Below, in pieces: positions 56,802-64,000 of a stretch of DNA of 64,000 nt. Position numbers and translations under genes: made by a program. The DNA lies in assembly GCA_015075405.1 (NCBI GenBank), contig JABTUK010000001.1, forward strand, positions 434,001 to 498,000, given 5' to 3'. Positions within the stretch are counted from its first letter, which is position 1; every line of letters starts with the position of its first letter. The notes under the pieces were generated by a model. That model ran no database searches. It saw only the letters and a program-made list of their open reading frames with translations, and was not told the DNA's origin. This DNA comes from Anaerolineales bacterium. GTDB taxonomy: Bacteria; Chloroflexota; Anaerolineae; 4572-78; J111.

Positions 56802-58085
56802 ATGCTCGCCAGCCTAAAATCCACCCTGCGCTGGCTTCACCCCGGCCTCGGTCTAAAACGCTGGTTGGCGCCGCTCTTGTTAGGGGTCGTTGTTTTGGCC
56901 CTGGGGATTGCCCTTTTTTTATGGGATTTGTACGCTGCAAGCGCCTATCCTCCCTTTCTGCACCTCCTCCTCTTGCAAGCCTGGCCGCGCTGGCTGCGGG
57001 CCGCTTTTTTTAGTCTCATTGGCCTGGGGTTGGTTGCTTTCAGCATTTACCAACTTAATAAAAATTTTTTAAGCGCGTTTTTGCCCAGCAATGTTACCGC
57101 CGCCTATGTGGCCGAACAGGTGTATTCCCGGCAGCGGCAGCGCCAGGGTCCCAAAGTGGTGGCCATTGGGGGCGGCACCGGGCTGAGTATTCTCCTGCGG
57201 GGGTTAAAACGCCACACAGATAACATTGTCGCCATCGTTACCGTCGCCGATGATGGCGGCTCTTCCGGCAAACTCCGGCGCGAGCTGGGGGTGCTGCCCC
57301 CCGGCGATTTTCGTAACTGTATCGCTGCCCTGGCCGATGACGAAGCCCTGACTACCCAACTTTTTCAGTATCGTTTTCGCAGCGGGCAGGGGCTGGAAGG
57401 GCACAGCTTTGGCAACCTGTTTATTACCGCTATGGCCGAAGTGACCGGCGCTTTTGAGAAAGCGCTTTACGAAAGCGGCCGGGTGCTTAATATTCGGGGG
57501 ACTATTCTGCCGAGCACCCTGGAAAATGTGACCCTAATGGCCGAGGTGAATGAAGGCGCGCAGACCCGCAAAGTAGAGGGCGAGAGCGCTATTCCGGCGG
57601 CCAAACTGCCCATCGAGCGGGTTTACCTGGAACCAGACGCTCCCCGCCCCTTTCCACCCGCGTTGCAAGCCCTTTTGAGCGCCGATTTAATTGTGGCCGG
57701 GCCGGGCAGCCTCTACACCAGTGTTATTCCCAATTTACTCGTCGGGGAAATTGCCGCCGCTATTCGGGCCAGCAGCGCGCCCAAAATTTATATCTGTAAT
57801 GTAGCCACTCAGCCGGGCGAAACCGATGGCTACTCGCTGGAAGATCACGTGCAGGCGATTGAATTGCATGCCAACGCCGGCTTCAATCTTGTGCTGGCCA
57901 ACAACAACCTCAGCCACCCCATTCCTGCCTCGATGAGTCATTTGCATGCCATCTTACCTACACCCGCCCGTGATAATCGCTACACCGTCATCGCCGCTGA
58001 TGTCGTTGATGAGCAATATCCCTGGCGTCACGACCCGCTCAAGTTGGCCTACGAGCTGATGAGTTGGTACAAAAAAAATAAGTAA
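56802..58085 (+). CDS. yvcK: YvcK/GlmR-type gluconeogenesis factor with N-terminal membrane helices
   Basis: The protein has 427 residues. Two transmembrane helices (about 20-42 and 65-88) precede the CofD/YvcK domain: VVAIGGGTGLSILLRGLKRHTDNIVAIVTVADDGGSSGKLRRELGVLPPGDFRNCIAAL, LILAGPGSLYTSVIPNLLV-like segment, and PGETDGYSLEDHVQAI. B. subtilis YvcK binds UDP-sugars and supports cell-wall precursor synthesis under gluconeogenic growth. The membrane-tethered form implies action at the inner face of the membrane. It precedes gap. Confidence 0.88.
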   Translation: MLASLKSTLRWLHPGLGLKRWLAPLLLGVVVLALGIALFLWDLYAASAYPPFLHLLLLQAWPRWLRAAFFSLIGLGLVAFSIYQLNKNFLSAFLPSNVTAAYVAEQVYSRQRQRQGPKVVAIGGGTGLSILLRGLKRHTDNIVAIVTVADDGGSSGKLRRELGVLPPGDFRNCIAALADDEALTTQLFQYRFRSGQGLEGHSFGNLFITAMAEVTGAFEKALYESGRVLNIRGTILPSTLENVTLMAEVNEGAQTRKVEGESAIPAAKLPIERVYLEPDAPRPFPPALQALLSADLIVAGPGSLYTSVIPNLLVGEIAAAIRASSAPKIYICNVATQPGETDGYSLEDHVQAIELHANAGFNLVLANNNLSHPIPASMSHLHAILPTPARDNRYTVIAADVVDEQYPWRHDPLKLAYELMSWYKKNK

Positions 58086-58167
58086 CGCGGGGTAGCAGGT
58101 AGCAGAGTAACAAAAATTCAGTAGCATGACCTTAGAATTGTTACTTTGCTACTTGCTACCTTGCTAC
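58086..58167. repeat. Inverted repeat of gtagcag-type units
   Basis: GGGTAGCAGGTAGCAGAGTA pairs with TACTTTGCTACTTGCTACCTTGCTA across a short loop, between yvcK and gap. Confidence 0.85.
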
Positions 58168-58172
58168 ATTAG

Positions 58173-59219
<1,047 letters not shown>

Positions 59220-59303
59220 GAAACTGTCTAAAAAGGTAGGGTGACATCCCTATATCGCCCGCTCCGCATAGGGATGCGAAGCTACTTTTCAGACAGGCTC
59301 TAA
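59220..59303. repeat. MITE-like element, family A (diverged copy)
   Basis: GAAACTGTCTAAAAAGGTAG and CTACTTTTCAGACAGGCTC are imperfect inverted ends with a catccctat/catagggatg core like 1736-1827. A separate hairpin (gtaggggcaggtttt/gcctgccccta) follows at 59313-59342 and may terminate gap. Confidence 0.7.
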
Positions 59304-59364
59304 CGCTTATAACGTAGGGGCAGGTTTTGCGCCTGCCCCTACAAAAAATCTTTACCCAAACAAA

Positions 59365-59393
59365 TTGACGCTATTTACAAATAATGCTATAAT
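59365..59393 (+). promoter_or_regulatory. Near-consensus sigma-70 promoter in the gap-rho spacer
   Basis: TTGACG (59365-59370), exactly 17 bp, then a perfect TATAAT (59388-59393). The predicted transcript starts near 59400, about 645 nt before the rho ATG, with no reading frame between. It drives either a long rho leader or a small RNA. Confidence 0.65.
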
Positions 59394-60044
59394 CACAATG
59401 AAATCTGGCGTATAAGATTGTCTCCACGCGGTTTCAGGCAATTAAGATACTACCCCCTCAAGGCAAAACTTAAAAATCCAATTTCTCAAAGAACCAAATT
59501 TATAATTTTGGCTGTGTCCCCTAAATTACCACTAAAGTGGGCTACCGTAGCGTATAATAAACCCGTTAAAGTAAAAATCTAACTATTTCGCAAAAAAATA
59601 TCTTTTCTATAAATTTTTGTCACACACTTGGGGCTCGATTGTCGAAAACGATTAGTTGAAGCAACTTTTTGGTCAATGCTCAAACTTTCCTCCACCAGAA
59701 AATGATTGAGCATCACTTATTTATCAAGCGCAACTAAGAACTTTTTAGTTTCCTTAGGTTATTGTCCTCATCAACTATAAAGAGGGGTAATGACGTTTCA
59801 CAGCAGATGTGAAACGTCATTACCCCTGGCACATATTCCAGCAACCAGGTTTTGGGTGCTGCGAATTTGTTTGTTCCAAACCTGGCAAACGAACTTAATT
59901 TTTGATAACCTTGTGCCTGTCAGGAGATTGGTGATTAAAAAATCTCCAATCTCCAATCTCTAAAATTGAAACCTATTGGTGGGCAATCACTTAGCAAAAT
60001 AGATTCCAACCAACACTATAGCACTTATTTTAGGAGTTTTTATT
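59394..60044. other. AT-rich 650-bp leader/spacer upstream of rho
   Basis: No coding potential. It contains the perfect 20-bp hairpin at 59783-59827, a heptamer hairpin at 59922-59962 (gagatt/aatctc units), and an AGGAG ribosome-binding site before rho. AT content is well above the flanking genes. Long leaders are usual for autoregulated rho genes. Confidence 0.5.
59783..59827. repeat. Perfect 20-bp inverted repeat
   Basis: AGGGGTAATGACGTTTCACA, loop GCAGA, then the exact reverse complement. No T run follows, so it is not a standard terminator. Confidence 0.9.
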
Positions 60045-61298
60045 ATGAATATGGCCCAACTTGAGGCCAAAACCCTCGAAGAACTGCGGGGTTTAGCCAG
60101 AGAACGCGAAATTTCCGGTTACAGCAAGCTAAAGAAAGACGACTTAATTTTAAGGCTTCTCAAAACCAATGCCGAGGCCCAGGGGTTTATTTTTGGGGGT
60201 GGAGTGCTGGAAATTATCCAGGATGGTATTGGCTTTTTGCGCTCGGTGGATTTGCTGCCCGGCCCGGATGATATTTATGTTTCCCAGAGCCAAATTCGGC
60301 GTTTTGGGCTGCGCACCGGCGATATGGTGATTGGGCAAGTTCGCCCGCCCAAAGATACCGAAAAATATTTCGGCCTGCTGCGGGTTGAAGCTGTCAATGG
60401 GCTTGACCCGGAAACGGCCAAACAGCGGCCCGTTTTTGAACGCCTGACCCCTATCTTTCCGCTGCAACGGCTCAGACTGGAGACGCAGAAAGATATTCTC
60501 TCAACCCGATTGTTGGACATTCTGGCCCCCATTGGACGCGGGCAGCGCGGCTTGATTGTATCGCCGCCTAAGGCCGGTAAAACTACCATCCTCAAACAGA
60601 TTGCCAACGGCATCAGCGCCAATTACCAGGATGTCCATATGATGGTGGTGCTGATTGGCGAGCGGCCCGAAGAAGTGACCGACATGGACCGCTCGGTTGA
60701 CGCTGAAGTGATGGCGGCAACCTTTGACGACCCTGAGTCCGATCAGACCCGCGTGGCCGAAATGGCCCTGGCCAAAGCCAAACGCCTGGTCGAAGGAGGC
60801 CGCGATGTGGTTATCCTGATGGACTCGCTCACCCGCCTGGCCCGCGCCTACAACCTGGTGGTGCCGCCCAGCGGCCGTACCCTGTCCGGCGGTATTGACC
60901 CCGCCGCTTTGTATCCGCCCAAACGGTTCTTTGGCGCAGCCCGTAACATCGAGGAAGGCGGCAGCCTGACCATTATTGCCACCTGTCTGGTAGATACCGG
61001 CAGCCGCATGGACGATGTGATCTACGAAGAGTTTAAGGGCACCGGCAATATGGAAATGCACCTCAGCCGCAAACTGGCCGAACGGCGCTTCTTCCCGGCC
61101 ATTGACATCGAGCGATCCAGCACCCGCCGCGAGGATTTGCTGTTATCGCCCGAAGACCTGGCCAAAGTCTGGACCCTACGCCGCATGATTACCGCCGTTG
61201 GCGGCGGCCCCGAAGCCACCGAAATGATTTTGGAGCGCCTGCCCAAAACCGATAACAACGCTGAATTTTTGGCCACCCTTAACAAAGAAATTTATTAA
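60045..61298 (+). CDS. rho: Transcription termination factor Rho
   Basis: The protein has 417 residues. N-terminal Rho-N ([29 protein letters not shown]), an RNA-binding cold-shock fold ([33 protein letters not shown]), then the RecA-like motor: Walker [29 protein letters not shown], Walker [17 protein letters not shown], the Q-loop/R-loop region [21 protein letters not shown] hexameric RNA helicase that ends transcription. It has no long N-terminal insertion. Confidence 0.97.
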   Translation: MNMAQLEAKTLEELRGLAREREISGYSKLKKDDLILRLLKTNAEAQGFIFGGGVLEIIQDGIGFLRSVDLLPGPDDIYVSQSQIRRFGLRTGDMVIGQVRPPKDTEKYFGLLRVEAVNGLDPETAKQRPVFERLTPIFPLQRLRLETQKDILSTRLLDILAPIGRGQRGLIVSPPKAGKTTILKQIANGISANYQDVHMMVVLIGERPEEVTDMDRSVDAEVMAATFDDPESDQTRVAEMALAKAKRLVEGGRDVVILMDSLTRLARAYNLVVPPSGRTLSGGIDPAALYPPKRFFGAARNIEEGGSLTIIATCLVDTGSRMDDVIYEEFKGTGNMEMHLSRKLAERRFFPAIDIERSSTRREDLLLSPEDLAKVWTLRRMITAVGGGPEATEMILERLPKTDNNAEFLATLNKEIY

Positions 61299-61300
61299 TC

Positions 61301-61380
61301 TGACCGCCGACCACTGACCGCCGCAAGAGTTCAGCAAAACATAAGTAACGGCGGTCCGCGGTCAATCGCCGGCGGTCATT
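61301..61380. repeat. Inverted heptamer repeat (gaccgcc)n
   Basis: TGACCGCCGACCACTGACCGCCG and CGGCGGTCCGCGGTCAATCGCCGGCGGTCA flank a short AT-rich loop. Confidence 0.8.
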
Positions 61381-61396
61381 AGATTTGACACTTAGG

Positions 61397-61430
61397 CAGA
61401 GGCCCGCTATCATGCGGACCTCTTTTGTGT
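61397..61430 (+). terminator. Rho-independent terminator after rho
   Basis: AGAGG-CCCGC and GCGG-ACCTCT form a stem with loop TATCAT, followed by TTTTGTGTTT. Confidence 0.7.
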
Positions 61431-61499
61431 TTAGGCCAAGTTTTTTAGGCATATTCGCTTAAGCAATTTTACCTAGACCTAAGCATCACCCTAAAATGT

Positions 61500-62708
61500 A
61501 TGCAGCAGCCGCTTAGCAAAAAATATCCAAAAGGCAGCTCACCCACACCCCCTTTGAGCGCCCCTCCCCCTAATCCGGTCCCCGATGCTTCCGGGACGTC
61601 AAGCCTGGCCGGTCTCATTAGCCCCAACCAGTTCAGTTTAATCCACCTGGCCAATACCCTTCGTGATCAATTGAGCAATTTTGGCAGAAATGAAGCCCTC
61701 TTTAGCCGCACGTCGGCCCATCTAACCCTGTTGTTGCTAGTCGCGCTAGCATTGGCCGTGGCCAGTATGCAAATTCAGTGGGGACGAATTAGCGCCCTAC
61801 GCCCCCTTACCCCCCAAACAGACGTAGCCGCCCCGGCTGCCCCAACTGTTGACAAAGAGACCGGCGCGCCTCTAACCCTACCTACCCAATTAAACGATTT
61901 CCTCGACGACGTGCTGGTTTCAGCCGCCGTGCCTCACACTATTATTCCCGAGCGCGCCCGCGAGGAAATCTCTACCTATGTCGTTCAGAGCGGTGATACC
62001 ATTTACGGCATTGCCGGCAAATTTGGCCTGAACCCGGAAACAATTATGTGGTCCAACCCAGATTTGGAAAATGCGCCCGATCTGTTGAGCGTAGGCCAGG
62101 AGTTGACCATCCTGCCGGTGAATGGCGTTTATCATCAAGTGGGTGAAGGGGATACCATCCAAAGTATTGCCGACACCTTCAAAGCCGACCCGGCGGCGAT
62201 TATCGCCTATCCGCTCAACCAACTCGACCCGGACAATCCGGTTATTTCAGCTGGGCAGTGGGTGGTGGTGCCGGGCGGCAGCAAGCCATTTATCCCGCGC
62301 GCGGTGGTAGCCTACACCGGCGAGATTCCCGAAGGCGCGAACGAAGGCACAGGCGCGTTTTCCTGGCCGGCCAGCGGGACGATTTACCAGGGTTATTTCC
62401 CCTGGCATCCGGCCATTGATATTGCCGCCTATATCGGCGCGCCGGTGCTGGCCGCCGACTCCGGCTATGTGATTGCGGCCGGTTGGAGCGATGTCGGCTA
62501 CGGCTACCACATCGTTATTGACCACAGCAACGGCTACCAAACGCTGTATGCCCACCTCAACGCCATCTATGTCAATGCCGGTGAGAACGTGGCCCAGGGC
62601 CAGCAAATCGGCGAAATGGGCAACACCGGCAACGCCACCGGCCCCCACCTCCACTTTGAAGTGCGCCAGAGCACGGTGCAGCGCAACCCGATAGGCTTTT
62701 TGCCGTAG
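61500..62708 (+). CDS. Membrane-anchored LysM-M23 peptidoglycan endopeptidase
   Basis: The protein has 402 residues. A Pro-rich cytosolic N-terminus, one transmembrane helix (LTLLLLVALALAVASM, about 75-92), two LysM repeats (TYVVQSGDTIYGIAGKFGLNPETIMWSN and VYHQVGEGDTIQSIADTFKADPAAIIAYP) and an M23 domain: HPAIDIAAYIGAPVLAADSGYV, LYAHLNAI, GNTGNATGPHLHFEV with the zinc His and Asp ligands. It cuts peptide cross-links outside the membrane. Convergent with the phosphohexomutase gene, stops 1 bp apart. Confidence 0.92.
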   Translation: MQQPLSKKYPKGSSPTPPLSAPPPNPVPDASGTSSLAGLISPNQFSLIHLANTLRDQLSNFGRNEALFSRTSAHLTLLLLVALALAVASMQIQWGRISALRPLTPQTDVAAPAAPTVDKETGAPLTLPTQLNDFLDDVLVSAAVPHTIIPERAREEISTYVVQSGDTIYGIAGKFGLNPETIMWSNPDLENAPDLLSVGQELTILPVNGVYHQVGEGDTIQSIADTFKADPAAIIAYPLNQLDPDNPVISAGQWVVVPGGSKPFIPRAVVAYTGEIPEGANEGTGAFSWPASGTIYQGYFPWHPAIDIAAYIGAPVLAADSGYVIAAGWSDVGYGYHIVIDHSNGYQTLYAHLNAIYVNAGENVAQGQQIGEMGNTGNATGPHLHFEVRQSTVQRNPIGFLP

Positions 62709-62709
62709 A

Positions 62710-64000
62710 CTACACCCCCGCCAATTCTCTCCCTTTTTGCAGCATCACCTTCACTGCTTCCTCACTCCCCGCCTCGGCGTAGACGCGCAGCAGCGGCTCG
62801 GTGCCGGAGGGCCGGATGAGCAGCCAGCTATCGTCGGCCAGGTGGTATTTGACCCCATCATAGCTGTCTACTTTGACCACGCGCTCACCGGCCATCTCCA
62901 CCGGCGCCTTGTCCACCAGGCGTTTGGTCATATCTTCTTTGGACACAGAGTTTTTCAGGTGGATGTCGCTCCGCTGGTAAACCGTTGGACCAAAAGTTGC
63001 CTGCAAATCGGCAATTAATTCGGTTAGGGGGACACCGGCCTCGGCCACAATTTCCAGCAGCAGCAGCCCCATCAAAATGCCGTCGCCTTCGGGAATATGC
63101 CCCTTGATGCTGATCCCGCCCGATTCCTCGCCGCCCAGCAGCACGTCGTCGGTGAGCATCAACTCGGCAATACCGTCGAAGCCGACCGGCGTTTCGTGCA
63201 GGGCCAGGCCGTATTTTTTAGCCATACGGTTGAGCAGCAAGGTGCTGCTGATGGTTTTAGCGATAGCCCCGCTCATTTTGCGTTTCTCTACCAGATAACG
63301 CACCGATAAGGCCATAATGGTATGCGGGTCCACAAAATTGCCGCGCTCGTCCACCGCCCCAATCCGGTCGGCGTCACCGTCGGTGGCCAGGCCGAGGTGG
63401 GCGTTTTCATTTTGGACTGTAGTAATCAACTCTTTGAGATTTTTGCCCAGTGGTTCCGGGTGGATGCCGCCAAAGCCGGGGTTGAGGTCGCTGTGCAGTT
63501 CATGGATTTTGGTGCGGGTGCGCGACAAAATTTCTCGAAAAACACCCCGGCCCGCCCCGTACATCGAGTCGGTCACCACTTTCAATTCGCCGTTGGAGAT
63601 GATATCCATGTTAATCAAATTGGTAGTCAGGTGCTCGTAATAAGGCCAGGCCGGGTCGAACTTGCGAATCAAGCCGCGTTCCTCGGCCAGCTTGTAATCC
63701 ATCAGATTCATGCCGTGTGGTTCGTGCAGCGAGTAGAGTTTTTGGGCAATGGCCTGGGTTTGATGTTTGGGGGCCGACCCGCCATAAGCGGCCTTGACTT
63801 TAAAACCATTGTAGCGCGGCGGGTTGTGGCTAGCCGTAATCATAACGCCGCCCGCCGCTTTTTTGTGAACAATGTTATAACTGATGGCCGGGGTTGGCGC
63901 GTCGGCGCGGGCCAGGTAAGCCGTAATGCCGTTGGCCGCCATCACGCGGGCTACTTCGGCAGCAAAACGGTCTGACAGAAAGCGGGTATCAAACCCAATG
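62710..64000 (-). CDS. Phosphoglucomutase/phosphomannomutase (partial, N-terminus beyond window)
   Basis: At least 430 C-terminal residues. The frame is open to the window edge, reading IGFDTRFLSDRFAAEVARVMAANG upstream of the first internal Met. It shows the phosphoserine loop MITASHNPPRYNGFKVK, metal site LATDGDADRIGAVDERG, sugar loop GGEESGGISIKGHIPEGDG and phosphate loop RPSGTEPLLRVYAEA, in the order of the alpha-D-phosphohexomutases. It interconverts hexose 1- and 6-phosphates. Which sugar is preferred cannot be decided. Confidence 0.93.
   Translation of the reverse strand, partial: IGFDTRFLSDRFAAEVARVMAANGITAYLARADAPTPAISYNIVHKKAAGGVMITASHNPPRYNGFKVKAAYGGSAPKHQTQAIAQKLYSLHEPHGMNLMDYKLAEERGLIRKFDPAWPYYEHLTTNLINMDIISNGELKVVTDSMYGAGRGVFREILSRTRTKIHELHSDLNPGFGGIHPEPLGKNLKELITTVQNENAHLGLATDGDADRIGAVDERGNFVDPHTIMALSVRYLVEKRKMSGAIAKTISSTLLLNRMAKKYGLALHETPVGFDGIAELMLTDDVLLGGEESGGISIKGHIPEGDGILMGLLLLEIVAEAGVPLTELIADLQATFGPTVYQRSDIHLKNSVSKEDMTKRLVDKAPVEMAGERVVKVDSYDGVKYHLADDSWLLIRPSGTEPLLRVYAEAGSEEAVKVMLQKGRELAGV

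Overview
The window looks like a chromosomal segment of a Chloroflexota bacterium, most likely Anaerolineae-like. This is inferred from gene style only: an extracellular solute-binding lipoprotein with a Val/Glu-rich repeat linker, a C-x4-CH cytochrome c, lamin-tail-domain secreted proteins, a homodimeric-type pyruvate dehydrogenase E1, tandem TatA genes and dense short tandem repeats between genes. No rRNA is present. One tRNA (Val, anticodon UAC) is visible. Housekeeping genes are GC-rich; several accessory patches are clearly AT-richer.

Layout. 1-4.9 kb: the end of an IS1595-type transposase, two histidine kinases, a NYN-domain protein, a PPOX-fold protein, a membrane protein and a Nudix-like protein. 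4.9-5.7 kb: non-coding, with two perfect DnaA boxes. 5.7-12.6 kb: small enzymes, DUF proteins, a DUF2723 membrane protein and a Ca2+/H+ antiporter. 12.7-16.9 kb: VapBC, AsnS, then a ruined restriction-modification locus (methyltransferase scrap, intact HNH protein, internally deleted NgoMIV-like endonuclease). 17-24.9 kb: FAD oxidase with a free-standing Thr-tRNA editing domain, two tatA genes, upp and a DMT exporter, an orphan HsdM, and a hicAB module bracketed by a duplicated tRNA-Val 3' end. 25-29.9 kb: glycosidase, split lycopene cyclase-like pair, MltG, peptide deformylase. 30-38 kb: PDH E1 and E2, glycosyltransferase, an AT-rich nuclease-plus-partner pair, nitrilase. 38.4-42 kb: a large secreted LTD/PHP protein. 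42.3-53.1 kb: SDR, cytochrome c, and a complete oligopeptide ABC transporter cluster interrupted by a BrnT toxin with a chimeric antitoxin. 53.3-64 kb: Uma2, a GT5 synthase, YvcK, GAPDH, Rho, LysM-M23 peptidase and the end of a phosphohexomutase.

Strong themes are non-genic. More than twenty loci carry tandem repeats of about 7 bp with unrelated unit sequences, often arranged as inverted pairs. In four or five places they run inside reading frames, where three 7-bp units give a 7-residue periodicity. At least four families of small palindromic MITE-like elements are also present; one supplies the last codons and stop of a kinase. Four toxin-antitoxin loci or relics (VapBC, HicAB, a RelE-like scrap, BrnT) and two restriction-modification remnants show heavy traffic of defence and stability genes.
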